Counted from the stretch's first letter, positions 17,797 to 26,637 are shown. The stretch is 64,000 nt of DNA from DASQHY01 sp035602605 (GCA_035602605.1 DATNLZ010000108.1:1-64000), one strand, 5' to 3'. The notes: generated from the sequence alone by a model not told the origin. A program made the numbers and translations.

Positions 17797-19421
17797 AGCA
17801 CGTGGATGAGATCAGTTGTTTGCTTTATCTCGAAGGGCAATTGGAACGAGCCCGGGCACTGGAATTGTCGGCGCATGTCGATGAGTGCAGCAGTTGCCGG
17901 ACATTGTTGCGCGCGCTCGAAAACGAGTCGCGTCTTTTGACACGCGCGCTGGCCGAAGGGGAGGAGATGGTGCCTGCGCGACTGCTGGTAATACCTGGAC
18001 ACGCGCGGGAGCCAGTGTCGTGGGCTTGGGTCGGAACGCTGGGACTCGCGGCGACGGCAGTCTATGCAGCGTGGACGGGATATGTGGAACCGTGGCGGCA
18101 GCAACTGGAGCAGGCGGGCTTCAGCGGGAATAACCTGCTGAATCTTCTGCTGTTTCAGGGAGCTTTTTGGAAAGGATGGCAATCCATGATCGGTCTTCTT
18201 GAGATTTTGGCGATGATGACGCTCGGAGGAGTGGGGATTGCGCTTTTGCGGCGCCGCTTTCGCCGGTGGTCGGCTGCGGCAATGATCCTGACGGTGTTCG
18301 CTATTGGACTCGGTATGCCCTCGACGACCAGTGCGGCAGAATTTCGCAAGGGGCAGTCGATGGTCGTCGCTCAGGAAGAAATCATCAAGAATGATCTTAT
18401 CGTTACGGGCCAAAGGCTGCGCATCGACGGTACCGTGGAAGGCGATGTGATCTCGTTCAGCGAGAGCCTGGAGGTAAATGGCCACGTCACAGGCGACTTG
18501 ATCACCTTCGCACGAACGCTGCGAGTGAATGGGCGAGTGGATGGAAATATCCGCGCCATTGCCAACAATGCGATTATCAGCGGCACAGTCGGCAAGAATA
18601 TTCTGTCCGTTGTGGAAGGGCTGACGCTCGATTCGAAGGGAACGGTGGGCGGTAGCGTTACTGTTTTTTGCGGGAGCCTTTCCATGGATGGGAATATGGG
18701 GCGAGATCTGCTTGCCTATTCGGGACACGCGATTCTGAATGGCATCGTGGGGGGAAGCATGAAAATCCGTGGGGCGGACCTGACCATCGGGCCGACAGCA
18801 GAGATCAAGGGGACTGCCCTATACGAGCAGGGAGCGCGCAGCCACAAACCAGAAGTGTCGCCTCAAGCCAAGTTTGCTAGCCCGCTGGAGATCAAGATTG
18901 TCGAGCACCACCGGCCATATGACCGGCCAGGATGGTACATCTGGAAGATTATCTGGATGGGCGCTGCGTTTCTGCTCGGGCTGGTACTGATCCTTCTGAT
19001 GCCACGGTTTTCAAGTGACGTGGTGAGTTCCACGCATCGTTATGGCGCTGCGCTGGGAATCGGACTGGTGGTGTGGTGTGGGGCATTATTTTCAGCGGTG
19101 ATTATATGCGTAACTGTGGTTGGCTTGGCGCTGGGCATCAGTATGCTGACGTTCTGGCTACTGGTCAATTACCTGGCCAAGATCATTGTCGGTGCCTGGC
19201 TGGGGGAGATGATTCTGGGACGTTCCACCGACACCGGGTCCTTGGTTGCCCGGATAGCCGTGGGACTGCCTATTGTCGTGGCCGTGATGATGGTGCCGGC
19301 GATCGGGATGCTGGCAACCTTTCTGGTCTGGATCTGGGGAATGGGTGCGCTCTCGCTGACGATCTATCATAGGCTTCATCGCGGAACGGTAATGTCGCCG
19401 GCAGGACCGGTTACGGCATAG
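17793..19421 (+). CDS. Anti-sigma zinc finger fused to a membrane bactofilin-like domain
   Basis: 542 residues. The N-terminus (1-45) has the zinc-binding anti-sigma pattern, with His3 and the H-x3-C-x2-C in 'HVDECSSC'. Hydrophobic helices follow near 76-95 and 140-180, then a signal-like segment ('MILTVFAIGLGMPSTTSA'). Residues about 190-330 form a right-handed beta-helix-like repeat typical of bactofilins/polymer-forming proteins ('LRIDGTVEGDVISFSESLEVNGHVTGDL', then 'LRVNGRVDGNIRAI'). Four or five transmembrane helices close the protein (about 375-535). The layout places the beta helix outside the cytoplasmic membrane, unlike classical cytoplasmic bactofilins; this is inference. It would hold the upstream sigma factor at the membrane and release it on an envelope signal. 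Confidence 0.85.
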   Translation: MKHVDEISCLLYLEGQLERARALELSAHVDECSSCRTLLRALENESRLLTRALAEGEEMVPARLLVIPGHAREPVSWAWVGTLGLAATAVYAAWTGYVEPWRQQLEQAGFSGNNLLNLLLFQGAFWKGWQSMIGLLEILAMMTLGGVGIALLRRRFRRWSAAAMILTVFAIGLGMPSTTSAAEFRKGQSMVVAQEEIIKNDLIVTGQRLRIDGTVEGDVISFSESLEVNGHVTGDLITFARTLRVNGRVDGNIRAIANNAIISGTVGKNILSVVEGLTLDSKGTVGGSVTVFCGSLSMDGNMGRDLLAYSGHAILNGIVGGSMKIRGADLTIGPTAEIKGTALYEQGARSHKPEVSPQAKFASPLEIKIVEHHRPYDRPGWYIWKIIWMGAAFLLGLVLILLMPRFSSDVVSSTHRYGAALGIGLVVWCGALFSAVIICVTVVGLALGISMLTFWLLVNYLAKIIVGAWLGEMILGRSTDTGSLVARIAVGLPIVVAVMMVPAIGMLATFLVWIWGMGALSLTIYHRLHRGTVMSPAGPVTA

Positions 19422-19438
19422 GCAATCTTAAAGACGAG

Positions 19439-19472
19439 AAGGCCGGGGCGATACATTGCTCCGGCCTTTTTT
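19439..19472 (+). terminator. Rho-independent terminator
   Basis: An 11-base-pair stem (AAGGCCGGGGC at 19439-19449 with GCTCCGGCCTT at 19458-19468, one G-T pair) and an eight-base loop are followed by a run of T. It ends the sigma/anti-sigma operon. Group II intron remnants begin immediately after it. Confidence 0.9.
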
Positions 19473-19589
19473 ACATGTGTGCCGAGCATGTCCGATAGCT
19501 TGAGGGTGAAAGTCCCCTACCCAACCTGATGGAGGTGAAGGGTTAGTGAAGCGCAAGGGCTAAGCCGCAAGGCGAAGTCTGAAGGAAGC

Positions 19590-20159
19590 GCGGATGATGT
19601 CATCGCGCATTGCAGAACCGAACAGCAAGCCCAGGAAATAAGGAAGGCCATCGCTGAGCGTTTGCGGACCTGCGGACTGGAACTCCATCCGGAGAAGACG
19701 AAAATCGTCTATTGCAAGGACGACTTTCGGAAGAGAAAGTACCCGAACGAAAAGTTTGATTTTCTCGGCTACACGTTTCAGCCTAGGAAATCAAAGAATC
19801 GCAAGGGGAAGTTCTTCATTAATTTCGGTCCGGCGGTCTCAAATAAGGCAGCAAAGGCGATCCGAGACACATTTCGAAGCTGGAAACTGCCCCAGCGCAG
19901 TGATAAAGCGATCGAAGACCTGTCGCGGATGTTCAATCCGATTATCCGGGGCTGGCTCCAATATTACGGGCGATATTATCGCTCGGCGCTTTACCCGACG
20001 ATGCGCGAGCTGGACCGAGATTTGGTCCTCTGGGCCAAGCGGAAATACAAGAAGCTGCGCCACCATCTCCGCAGAGCGGCACACTGGATCGCCCGCACCT
20101 CGCGACGCGCTCCGGGGTTGTTCGCCCACTGGCAGATGGGGGTGCGGCGGGCTCCATGA
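19590..20159 (+). pseudogene. Group II intron reverse transcriptase/maturase, 3' part
   Basis: In-frame coding starts abruptly at the catalytic motif: 'ADDVIAHCRTEQQAQEIRK' is translated from about 19590, with the Tyr of YADD missing. It continues to the stop at 20159. The thumb and maturase domain are intact ('LHPEKTKIVYCKDD', 'FDFLGYTFQPR', 'LSRMFNPIIRGWLQYYGRYY', ending 'RRAPGLFAHWQMGVRRAP'). There is no HNH endonuclease domain. All upstream reverse-transcriptase blocks are deleted, so this is a remnant. An apparent TTG start at 19662 is probably meaningless. Confidence 0.85.
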
Positions 20160-20162
20160 TGG

Positions 20163-20234
20163 GAGCTGTATGAGTCGAGAGGCTCACGTACAGTTCTGCG
20201 AGAGCCTCGGGGTGCAACTCCCCGGGGCTACTCA
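20163..20234 (+). ncRNA. Group II intron domains V and VI, first copy
   Basis: Domain V is recognisable by the paired AGCTGTATGAG and CTCACGTACAGTT arms with a GAGA loop. Domain VI follows as a GGGG-rich hairpin with a bulged A region (GGGGTGCAACTCCCC) and ends in a CTAC-type 3' boundary near 20231. These are the catalytic core and branch-point domains of the intron. Confidence 0.8.
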
Positions 20235-20235
20235 C

Positions 20236-20457
20236 CGCAATATCTACGTCCGCAGCCAACGAGCGGGACAGCGGGTGATGACGAACGTCACGCGCTTCCT
20301 TACGCGACGGCTCAAGCTCAAGGTAAACGAGGCCAAGAGTGCGGTGGCTCGACCAGTTGAGCGCAAGTTCTTGGGGTTCAGCTTCAGCTACAACAAGGAA
20401 CCGAAGCGGCGCATAGCGCCGAAGGCGGCAGTCTTCGATGGGTGGCACGAGCCGTGA
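20236..20457 (+). pseudogene. Second group II intron reverse transcriptase, internal fragment
   Basis: The frame begins immediately after the first intron's 3' end with the residues that follow YADDC in this family: 'NIYVRSQRAGQRVMTNVTRFL', then 'LKLKVNEAKSAVARPVERKFLGFSF'. It is cut again after 'RRIAPKA', where it runs into the second domain V. Thumb and maturase parts are missing. It differs in sequence from the first remnant, so the two derive from distinct introns. Confidence 0.8.
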
Positions 20458-20520
20458 TAAGTCGAGAGATTTACGTCCGGTTCTGTGAGCGGCCCGGGGT
20501 GCAATTCCCCGGGCCTACTC
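20449..20520 (+). ncRNA. Group II intron domains V and VI, second copy
   Basis: Domain V arms GAGCCGTGATAAG and TTTACGTCCGGTTC surround a GAGA loop. The domain VI hairpin CCCGGGG..CCCCGGG is longer and more perfect than in the first copy. The 3' boundary is near 20517-20520 (CCTACTC). Confidence 0.8.
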
Positions 20521-20573
20521 GGCGGCGGACGGGCGACCGGCCCCCTATGCCGATTCCATGTAAAAGATGTTCG

Positions 20574-22082
20574 TTAGCGCTTACGGACCTTCGTCGCAAA
20601 GAATGGCGGCGGGGAATTCTTTATGAACAAGGCTCGGATAGCGACATTGCTATCGGTGAGCCCACTCGGATCAGTGGCTCCTTCAAACGTTGTGACGTGC
20701 GTTCCGGTGGTAAATGTTTGTACTTGCACCGGACCAGTGAAACCAAAAGGACCGAACAACGGCGGAAGATCTTTAAGATTGAAGAACGGCGATGCGACAT
20801 TGCCGGTGACGAGACCTGTGACGTGGGTGAAGCGTAAGCGCACCCGATCGGTGAGGATGACGGGGAAGGTTGTTCTCGTACCTTCAGCCTTGACACGTAT
20901 CTCGACACTCTGTCCAGCGCGAAGCTGGGCTGTATCGCTGGCATTCTCAAAGATACCTAGCGAAGCCGGGGGAATTTGCGACCGAAAGCCCTTGGTGTCC
21001 ACTTCGAACTTAGGGTTGAGTTGCAACTGGACGATGACCGGCGTTCCCACATCAATTCTGGCGTGTGCGAGGATGTCCGTAGTGCCACGAATCAGATTCG
21101 TTGGGACGACTTCGAATTGAGTGGGGCTGTCAACCGCATAAATCGTACCTTCGAGTTCTTCGTCATACACAGAGTCCTCGAGCTGAATTTCTCGTGCCAC
21201 AACTGTGCCATCGGGTTTAAGCCCGAGATCAACGGATACCGACTGGTCGTTCTTTAAGCAATTTATATCATTCGCGCATGCAGTGAACCCATCGAAGGCT
21301 GTGGGTCTGGTGGTGCTGGTATCGATGTTCACGGTAAAAATTGCGCGATCCGATTGAAACGAAAAAGTCTTGGCGGTTACGTTTAGGGCAGTGACGCGTC
21401 CGATCTGATCGTCGAAGGAGGTAAGTTGGTCACCGGGCTGCGCCGGAAGCGGCAACCTGGTAGCCGATAAGATCCCCGGCCGAGTAAAATCCAGGGTCAG
21501 GTCGCTGATCTTCACGAGATTGCCGATGTCCACGGTCAACTGTAATCCCGTTTGCTGTGCAGAGCTGATCAGAAATGGAAAGGGAGCTGTAGTAAGGGTA
21601 ATCCTTCCCGCAGAATTGGGAAATATCATGCAAACGGTATTGTTCAGGCACTGTCCTGGAAGTGTCCCGCCGGTTTGATTGAAGATGGTAAGGGTAAGCG
21701 GCAAAAAGGATGCGGACAGGGTATTGTAGGTGCCTGAAAAAATCGGAAACGTGCCCAGGGACACGGAGTCGGTTTGGAGGTGGACCAATTCCACCAGTTG
21801 CGCAGTACTCGGAGAGCGCAGAGTCACGATGGCGCCTGTCGACGAGACAAGACTCAGGCCGACCACGGAGACGTCCAGTGCCAGTACCGTGATGCCGGGG
21901 ATGGGCGTTAGGGCGGACGTTAGAGCGATGCTGACTTGGCCGTTTGTTCCTCCGCCTGGCGGCGGGGGACCTCCGCCTGGCGGGGGGCCTCCTCCTTGAA
22001 AAACGCTGGGCCCGCTACAGGATGTGACGCATAACAGACAAAAACTCAATAGGACGCAAAAAGAGGTACCCATCCGGTTCAT
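20574..22082 (-). CDS. DUF4382-type lipoprotein
   Basis: 502 residues, ATG at 22082 preceded by GGGGGAG. The lipobox 'LCVTSC' puts the lipidated Cys at residue 22. A flexible linker of Gly/Pro triplets (GGGPPPGGGPPPP, encoded around 21948-22000) separates it from a DUF4382-like domain (about 45-200, 'GQVSIALTSALTPIPGITVLALDVSVVGLSL'). After that come repeated DUF5666-like beta units ('GRVTALNVTAKTFSFQ', 'LEGTIYAVDSPTQFEVVP'). It is probably anchored in the outer membrane. No enzymatic motif is evident, and function is unknown. The 3' end abuts the intron remnants. Confidence 0.8.
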   Translation of the reverse strand: MNRMGTSFCVLLSFCLLCVTSCSGPSVFQGGGPPPGGGPPPPGGGTNGQVSIALTSALTPIPGITVLALDVSVVGLSLVSSTGAIVTLRSPSTAQLVELVHLQTDSVSLGTFPIFSGTYNTLSASFLPLTLTIFNQTGGTLPGQCLNNTVCMIFPNSAGRITLTTAPFPFLISSAQQTGLQLTVDIGNLVKISDLTLDFTRPGILSATRLPLPAQPGDQLTSFDDQIGRVTALNVTAKTFSFQSDRAIFTVNIDTSTTRPTAFDGFTACANDINCLKNDQSVSVDLGLKPDGTVVAREIQLEDSVYDEELEGTIYAVDSPTQFEVVPTNLIRGTTDILAHARIDVGTPVIVQLQLNPKFEVDTKGFRSQIPPASLGIFENASDTAQLRAGQSVEIRVKAEGTRTTFPVILTDRVRLRFTHVTGLVTGNVASPFFNLKDLPPLFGPFGFTGPVQVQTFTTGTHVTTFEGATDPSGLTDSNVAIRALFIKNSPPPFFATKVRKR

Positions 22083-22301
22083 AAACTCCCCCCCACTGAA
22101 CTCTGTGAAAAGGCCGTATCGCTAACCTGGGACTCGTACAGAGATTAGAATCTAAACCGGCTGGCCCTGTTGTGCACATAAAAAGGGCATTGCGTTGTTC
22201 AATTCCTAACCCAAGTTCAAAAAGGTCGTGCCTCTGTTTAAGCGGAGGCGTTGTGCTATCGTTAGGTTTTTACCTACGTATCTATCGAGAGGCCCGAATC
22301 A

Positions 22302-24362
22302 TTGTCCAAGCGCGCTGCTAGATCGAAAGCGGAGTGGGAGCTCGAGGGCGACGCCGTATCGCACGGTGAAGCGGGCCATGGGTCCGTAGTGCGGGACGGC
22401 GATGCGGTGGCGGAGCGCTCCACCGTGGCGAAGAAGCCGGTTTCGATGGCCAAGATTTTTGGGCCCGGGGGCCTGGTTGAAAAGTCGATGCGCACGGGCT
22501 ATGAGCATCGCCGCTCGCAACTGGAAATGGCCGAGATTGTAGACAACGCATTTCAGGCGCGGCGACACGCCATCGTGGAGGCTGGCACGGGCACAGGCAA
22601 GACCCTGGCCTACTTGATTCCGGCCATTTGTAGCGGACGCCGCGTGGTTATTTCCACGGCAACGAAATCGCTGCAAGAGCAGCTTTTCAATAAAGATGTG
22701 CCCTTTATTCAAAAACACTTTGCCCCCGACTTGAAAGTTGCGGTGATGAAGGGCCGTGACAATTTTCTTTGCCGCGCCAAAGTCCCGCTGATCGAAAGCC
22801 AGGGCCTATTGAAAGGTATGGATGAGCTCGATTGGTTCACCCAGATTCGCGGCTGGGAGAAGGTGACCGATACGGGCGACCGCACCGAGCTCAGTTTTCT
22901 GCCGGACCATTCGGAGCTTTGGGGGCGGCTCAACGCGCGGCGTGACGCGTGTACCGGACAGAAGTGCTCGGATTTTGACCGATGTTTTGTGACCCAGATG
23001 CGTCAACGGGCGCGTGAGGCCGACATTATCATCGTCAATCACCACCTCTTTTTCGCTGATCTCGCGCTCAAGCATGATGATTTCGGCAGCATTTTACCGG
23101 AGTACTCCGCGGTGGTTTTTGATGAGGCCCACGAAATCGAAGATATCGCTAGCGATTATTTCGGACGGCAAATTTCAAATTATCGTTTCGAGGAGTTGGC
23201 GCGCGACGCCGATCAGGCGCTAAGGCTCTCGGGAGTTGCGGCGCCCGGGCTTCTGCGGCGTACGGCGCGGTTGCGCGAACGCTCGCGGATTTTCTTCGAA
23301 GCGTTTCCGCCGAGAGAAGGCCGATTTCCCTTTGTCCCGGCGGAGCGCGCAGCGTTTCTCGATCAAAATCGCCAGGCCTACGACGAATTACTGGGATCGG
23401 TCAAGCGCATCGAGACGGAAATTGCGGTACTGCCTAACAAGGCCGAAGAACTGCTCAACATCGCGCGGCGCGGCGCGGAGCTGCGCGCGGAGCTTAAATT
23501 TCTTTTTGAAAGCAATGAGCAAAATTACGTCTATTGGTTTGATCGCCGCAATAAAGGGGTTTTTTTGGCGGCGACTCCGATTGACGTAAGCACCATTCTT
23601 CGCGAGCGCCTGTTCGAGCAATTCGATACCGTGATTTTGACGTCAGCGACGCTGGCGGTAGGCGGCAAGTTTGATTACGTCAAACAACGGCTGGGCCTCG
23701 AACACCCGAGCGAACGCGTGCTGGGCCAGGAGTTCGATTACCAAGCGCAGGCGGTGCTGTATATACCGCGCAACATGCCCGACGTCCGCGATCCTGGCTT
23801 TGGTGCCCACGCGGCCGAAGAAATTATCCGCTTGCTGGAAATCAGCCGCGGGCGGGCCTTCTGCCTGTTTACCAGTTACGGGCAGATGAAGGATCTTTTT
23901 GGACGGGTGCAAGGGCGCGTCAAGTTCCCGATGCTCATTCAAGGAACGGCCCCGCGGTCAGCCTTGCTCGAGCGGTTCTGTAACTCCCCGGGCGCTGTAC
24001 TTTTCGCAACGTCTAGTTTCTGGCAGGGTGTGGACGTGCCGGGTGATCAGCTTTCCTGTGTGATTGTTGACCGGCTGCCGTTCGCCGTGCCATCGGATCC
24101 GGTCGTGGCCGCGCGCGTAACTGTGCTGAAAGAAGAAGGACGCAATGCCTTCGCAGAGTATCAGGTTCCGGAAGCAGTTCTTGCGCTAAAGCAGGGGTTT
24201 GGCCGACTCATCCGAACCAAAACGGACCGAGGCCTCCTCAGCATCCTCGACAACCGCATTCATCGAATGCAATATGGTAAAATTTTCCTTGAATCGCTGC
24301 CGCAATACCGAGTGACCTACGACTTGGCCGAAGTTGCACGGTTCATGGCGCGTCCTAACTAA
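22302..24362 (+). CDS. dinG: DinG/XPD-like iron-sulfur DNA helicase
   Basis: 686 residues starting at TTG 22302, supported by GAGAGG upstream. It is a superfamily 2 5'-3' helicase that unwinds DNA and R-loops. Walker A GTGTGKT is at 95-101, followed by 'ISTATKSLQEQL'. The four iron-sulfur cysteines are C157, C217, C222 and C228 ('NFLCR', 'DACTGQKCSDFDRC'). The DEAH box is at 274-277. C-terminal motifs include 'TSATLAVGGKFDYVKQRLGL', 'FTSYGQMKD', 'SFWQGVDVPGD' and 'QGFGRLIRTKTDRG'. The first ~50 residues are poorly conserved in appearance. It lacks the N-terminal exonuclease domain seen in Gram-positive DinG. Confidence 0.92.
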   Translation: MSKRAARSKAEWELEGDAVSHGEAGHGSVVRDGDAVAERSTVAKKPVSMAKIFGPGGLVEKSMRTGYEHRRSQLEMAEIVDNAFQARRHAIVEAGTGTGKTLAYLIPAICSGRRVVISTATKSLQEQLFNKDVPFIQKHFAPDLKVAVMKGRDNFLCRAKVPLIESQGLLKGMDELDWFTQIRGWEKVTDTGDRTELSFLPDHSELWGRLNARRDACTGQKCSDFDRCFVTQMRQRAREADIIIVNHHLFFADLALKHDDFGSILPEYSAVVFDEAHEIEDIASDYFGRQISNYRFEELARDADQALRLSGVAAPGLLRRTARLRERSRIFFEAFPPREGRFPFVPAERAAFLDQNRQAYDELLGSVKRIETEIAVLPNKAEELLNIARRGAELRAELKFLFESNEQNYVYWFDRRNKGVFLAATPIDVSTILRERLFEQFDTVILTSATLAVGGKFDYVKQRLGLEHPSERVLGQEFDYQAQAVLYIPRNMPDVRDPGFGAHAAEEIIRLLEISRGRAFCLFTSYGQMKDLFGRVQGRVKFPMLIQGTAPRSALLERFCNSPGAVLFATSSFWQGVDVPGDQLSCVIVDRLPFAVPSDPVVAARVTVLKEEGRNAFAEYQVPEAVLALKQGFGRLIRTKTDRGLLSILDNRIHRMQYGKIFLESLPQYRVTYDLAEVARFMARPN

Positions 24363-24436
24363 GGAGATGGCAGGGTTACCGACCAGCCATCCGACTGTCT
24401 GCGTGGCAATAGGAAACTTCGGCTTAAAGGAAGAGC

Positions 24437-24826
24437 ATGTTTCAAGTTAGCGTTGACGAAGGATTCTCTGCTGGCCATGCCCTGCGCGGTTATCGTGGAA
24501 AATGTGAGAATACCCACGGCCACAATTATAAGGTGCGGGTAACGCTGGAAGGCGCGGAAGTGGATTCGATCGGCCTGCTCTGCGATTTTTTGCATTTGAA
24601 AAGGATTATTCGAGACATCATTCAGGCGCTGGACCACCAATTCTTGAATGATCTGCCCGCCTTTCAGCAGGTCAATCCTTCGGCGGAGAATGTCGCCAAA
24701 TATTTTTACGACGAGGCTGCGAAGGAAATTGCAGCGCTGCCCGCAGGAGCGCGAATTACAGCCGTCACCGTTTGGGAAACAGACGCGACTTCGGCGACCT
24801 ACTGGCCGGATTCGCTGGCGCGCTGA
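24437..24826 (+). CDS. queD: 6-carboxytetrahydropterin synthase
   Basis: 129 residues with AAGGAAGAG before the ATG. It makes 6-carboxy-5,6,7,8-tetrahydropterin from dihydroneopterin triphosphate, the second step of preQ0 synthesis. Zinc ligands are visible in 'FSAGHAL' and 'THGHNY'. The catalytic Cys is in 'GKCENTHGHNY' and the catalytic His in 'LDHQFLND', with the closing Glu in 'VTVWET'. It is the first gene of the cassette queD - small membrane protein - queE - queC. Confidence 0.94.
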   Translation: MFQVSVDEGFSAGHALRGYRGKCENTHGHNYKVRVTLEGAEVDSIGLLCDFLHLKRIIRDIIQALDHQFLNDLPAFQQVNPSAENVAKYFYDEAAKEIAALPAGARITAVTVWETDATSATYWPDSLAR

Positions 24827-24851
24827 ATTCGCGCGCATAAACACACAAGTC

Positions 24852-25052
24852 ATGAACCGTTCTTTCTTCATCGTCTTGATTCCCGCGCTGGCAGTGGGCA
24901 TCGGCTACATCTATGTGTTGAAGTATTTGCACATACAGCCAAGCTATGGGCGGCTGGTAGGGGCGGGAGTCGCGTTTGCCGCGGCCGTTGTGTTGGTACA
25001 TTATTACCGGCGCCCCAAGCGCGCCGGACATCCGCGGCGTCCCGGAAGCTGA
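24852..25052 (+). CDS. Small membrane protein inside the preQ0 cassette
   Basis: 66 residues (MNRSFFIVLIPALAVGIGYI...), beginning 25 bases after queD and ending three bases before the queE start. Two hydrophobic helices (about 5-25 and 35-52) precede a basic, cytoplasm-type tail (YYRRPKRAGHPRRPGS). The tight spacing argues for a real co-translated gene. Function is not recognisable; a role in precursor transport or membrane placement of the pathway is speculation. Confidence 0.6.
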   Translation: MNRSFFIVLIPALAVGIGYIYVLKYLHIQPSYGRLVGAGVAFAAAVVLVHYYRRPKRAGHPRRPGS

Positions 25053-25055
25053 CCC

Positions 25056-25751
25056 ATGGTCATCACAGAAATTTTCAAGTCCATCCAAGGAGAAGGCACC
25101 CGGGCCGGGTTGCCATGTATTTTTGTGCGCCTGACTGGATGCAACCTTCGCTGCACGTGGTGCGACACGGCGTACGCATTTCACGGTGGAACAAAAATGA
25201 CCGTCGACGAGGTTTTTGGTCGAGTCGCTATGCTGGCGGCCGACCGCTCGAAGCCGGGACCAGGCGAGGCGGCAAATCCCCTTGTCGAGTTAACCGGTGG
25301 CGAACCGCTTTTGCAGGACGAAATCTATCCGCTTGCCGAGAAACTTCTGACGGCAAACTATACCGTGATGATCGAGACAAGCGGCGAGCGCTTCATCGGC
25401 CGACTCCCAAGCGAGGTCATCAAGATCGTTGATGTAAAGTGCCCGGATTCAGGCGAAGCCGACACATTTGATATGCTGAACCTCAAGGAACTGAGCAAGC
25501 GCGACGAGGTTAAATTCGTTCTGGCAACGCGACGCGACTATGAATTTGCGCGGGGCTTCGTCCTGCAACATCACCTGAACGAGCGTGTTCATGAGGTGTT
25601 GCTCTCTCCTGCTTTCGAAGACCCGGAGGGCAAGTGGCCGGGACTAAGCCCACGGACTTTGTCGGAATGGATTTTGGCCGATGGATTGCCGGTACGGCTT
25701 GGCTTGCAACTACACAAGTTTATTTGGGATCCGACAATGCGCGGAGTCTGA
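25056..25751 (+). CDS. queE: 7-carboxy-7-deazaguanine synthase
   Basis: 231 residues. A radical SAM enzyme converting carboxytetrahydropterin to 7-carboxy-7-deazaguanine. The N-terminus 'TEIFKSIQGEGTRAGLPCIFVRLTGCNLRCTWCDTAYAF' is diagnostic. The cluster-binding cysteines are in CNLRCTWC, with the spacing of the bacterial QueE class. 'VELTGGEPLLQ' is the SAM-binding GGE motif. It lies between the small membrane protein and queC. Confidence 0.95.
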   Translation: MVITEIFKSIQGEGTRAGLPCIFVRLTGCNLRCTWCDTAYAFHGGTKMTVDEVFGRVAMLAADRSKPGPGEAANPLVELTGGEPLLQDEIYPLAEKLLTANYTVMIETSGERFIGRLPSEVIKIVDVKCPDSGEADTFDMLNLKELSKRDEVKFVLATRRDYEFARGFVLQHHLNERVHEVLLSPAFEDPEGKWPGLSPRTLSEWILADGLPVRLGLQLHKFIWDPTMRGV

Positions 25752-25806
25752 GATGTTTTATTTGCCGACGAGTTTTTTGTTGGTGATAGGCTGAGGACTG
25801 ATTCGC

Positions 25807-26535
25807 GTGCCTAAATCTACCAAAGCAGTGATCCTGCTTAGCGGCGGAATGGATTCATGCGTGACCGCTGCGATCGCGCACCAGCGCCATGGTTCTGGCG
25901 GCATTGCGCTGGTCCATGCGAGCTATGGGCAGCGCACCGAGCGGCGTGAGCGTCGCGCCTTTGACGAGATTGCCGATTTTTACGGAGTGCAACAAAGATT
26001 GGCTGTTCGCTTGGAACATTTCCGGCAGATCGGCGGCTCGGCTTTAACCGATGCCACCATCGCGGTACCCGAGCGTGAGCCGGGCGCGCGGGAACTTGCC
26101 GGATCGGCAATTCCGATGACCTACGTTCCCTTTCGTAATGCGCATTTTCTTTCCGTGGCCGTAAGCTGGGCGGAGACAATCGGCGCGCAAGCGGTGTATA
26201 TTGGCGCTGTGTCGGAAGACAGCTCGGGGTACCCCGATTGCCGGCCGGAGTACTATCGGGTGTTTCAAGAATTGGTTCGCGTGGGAACGCGGCCGGAGAC
26301 GCAGATTCAGATCGTGACCCCGGTTATCGGTATGAAGAAGAAGGAGATCGTACGCCAGGGCATCGAGTTGGGGGCCCCGCTGCATCTAACCTGGTCATGT
26401 TATCAATTCGAGGATTTGGCGTGCGGTGTGTGCGACAGTTGCGTGCTCCGCTTGAGAGCTTTTGCGGAGAGCGGTGAGCCAGATGCCATGGCCTACCGGC
26501 TGGCGGCGCCCGCTGGACAGAGAACTTCTGGCTGA
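25807..26535 (+). CDS. queC: 7-cyano-7-deazaguanine synthase
   Basis: 242 residues from GTG 25807. An ATP-dependent ligase turning 7-carboxy-7-deazaguanine into preQ0, precursor of queuosine and of some 7-deazaguanine DNA modifications. The ATP-pyrophosphatase loop is 'LLSGGMDSCVT'. The zinc site is formed by cysteines in 'SCYQFEDLACGVCDSCVLR'. 'MTYVPFRNAHFLS' and 'GAVSEDSSGYPDCRPEY' are family signatures. It is the last gene of the cassette. No queF, tgt or DNA-modification (dpd) genes occur in the window. Confidence 0.95.
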   Translation: MPKSTKAVILLSGGMDSCVTAAIAHQRHGSGGIALVHASYGQRTERRERRAFDEIADFYGVQQRLAVRLEHFRQIGGSALTDATIAVPEREPGARELAGSAIPMTYVPFRNAHFLSVAVSWAETIGAQAVYIGAVSEDSSGYPDCRPEYYRVFQELVRVGTRPETQIQIVTPVIGMKKKEIVRQGIELGAPLHLTWSCYQFEDLACGVCDSCVLRLRAFAESGEPDAMAYRLAAPAGQRTSG

Positions 26536-26637
26536 CCGCAGTTTCGAGAAACGTAGCTTGCCCGGCGCTATGCAGTGAAACATTGGCCGAGAAGCCAAAG
26601 CTTAAGAAGTGGCCAAGATGCCAAAGGAGACGAGCGT

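Larger units (their letters stand above)
19477..20520 (+). mobile_element. Two tandem truncated group II introns
   Basis: A GTGTG-type 5' end at 19477, just past the terminator, starts about 110 bases of intron domain I-like sequence. This joins directly to the middle of a reverse transcriptase gene. A domain V/VI pair occurs at 20163-20234 (GAGCTGTATGAG..GAGA..CTCACGTACAGTTC). A second reverse-transcriptase piece and a second domain V/VI pair follow at 20449-20520 (GAGCCGTGATAAG..GAGA..TTTACGTCCGGTTC, then a hairpin with CCCGGGGTGCAATTCCCCGGG). Both introns have lost their 5' coding part and cannot be self-sufficient. Insertion right after a terminator is the habit of class IIC introns. Confidence 0.8.

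Noticed and set aside
19756..20457. 233-codon continuous frame across both intron remnants
   Set aside because: Its first half is out of frame with the real reverse transcriptase piece; only the last ~74 codons are meaningful.
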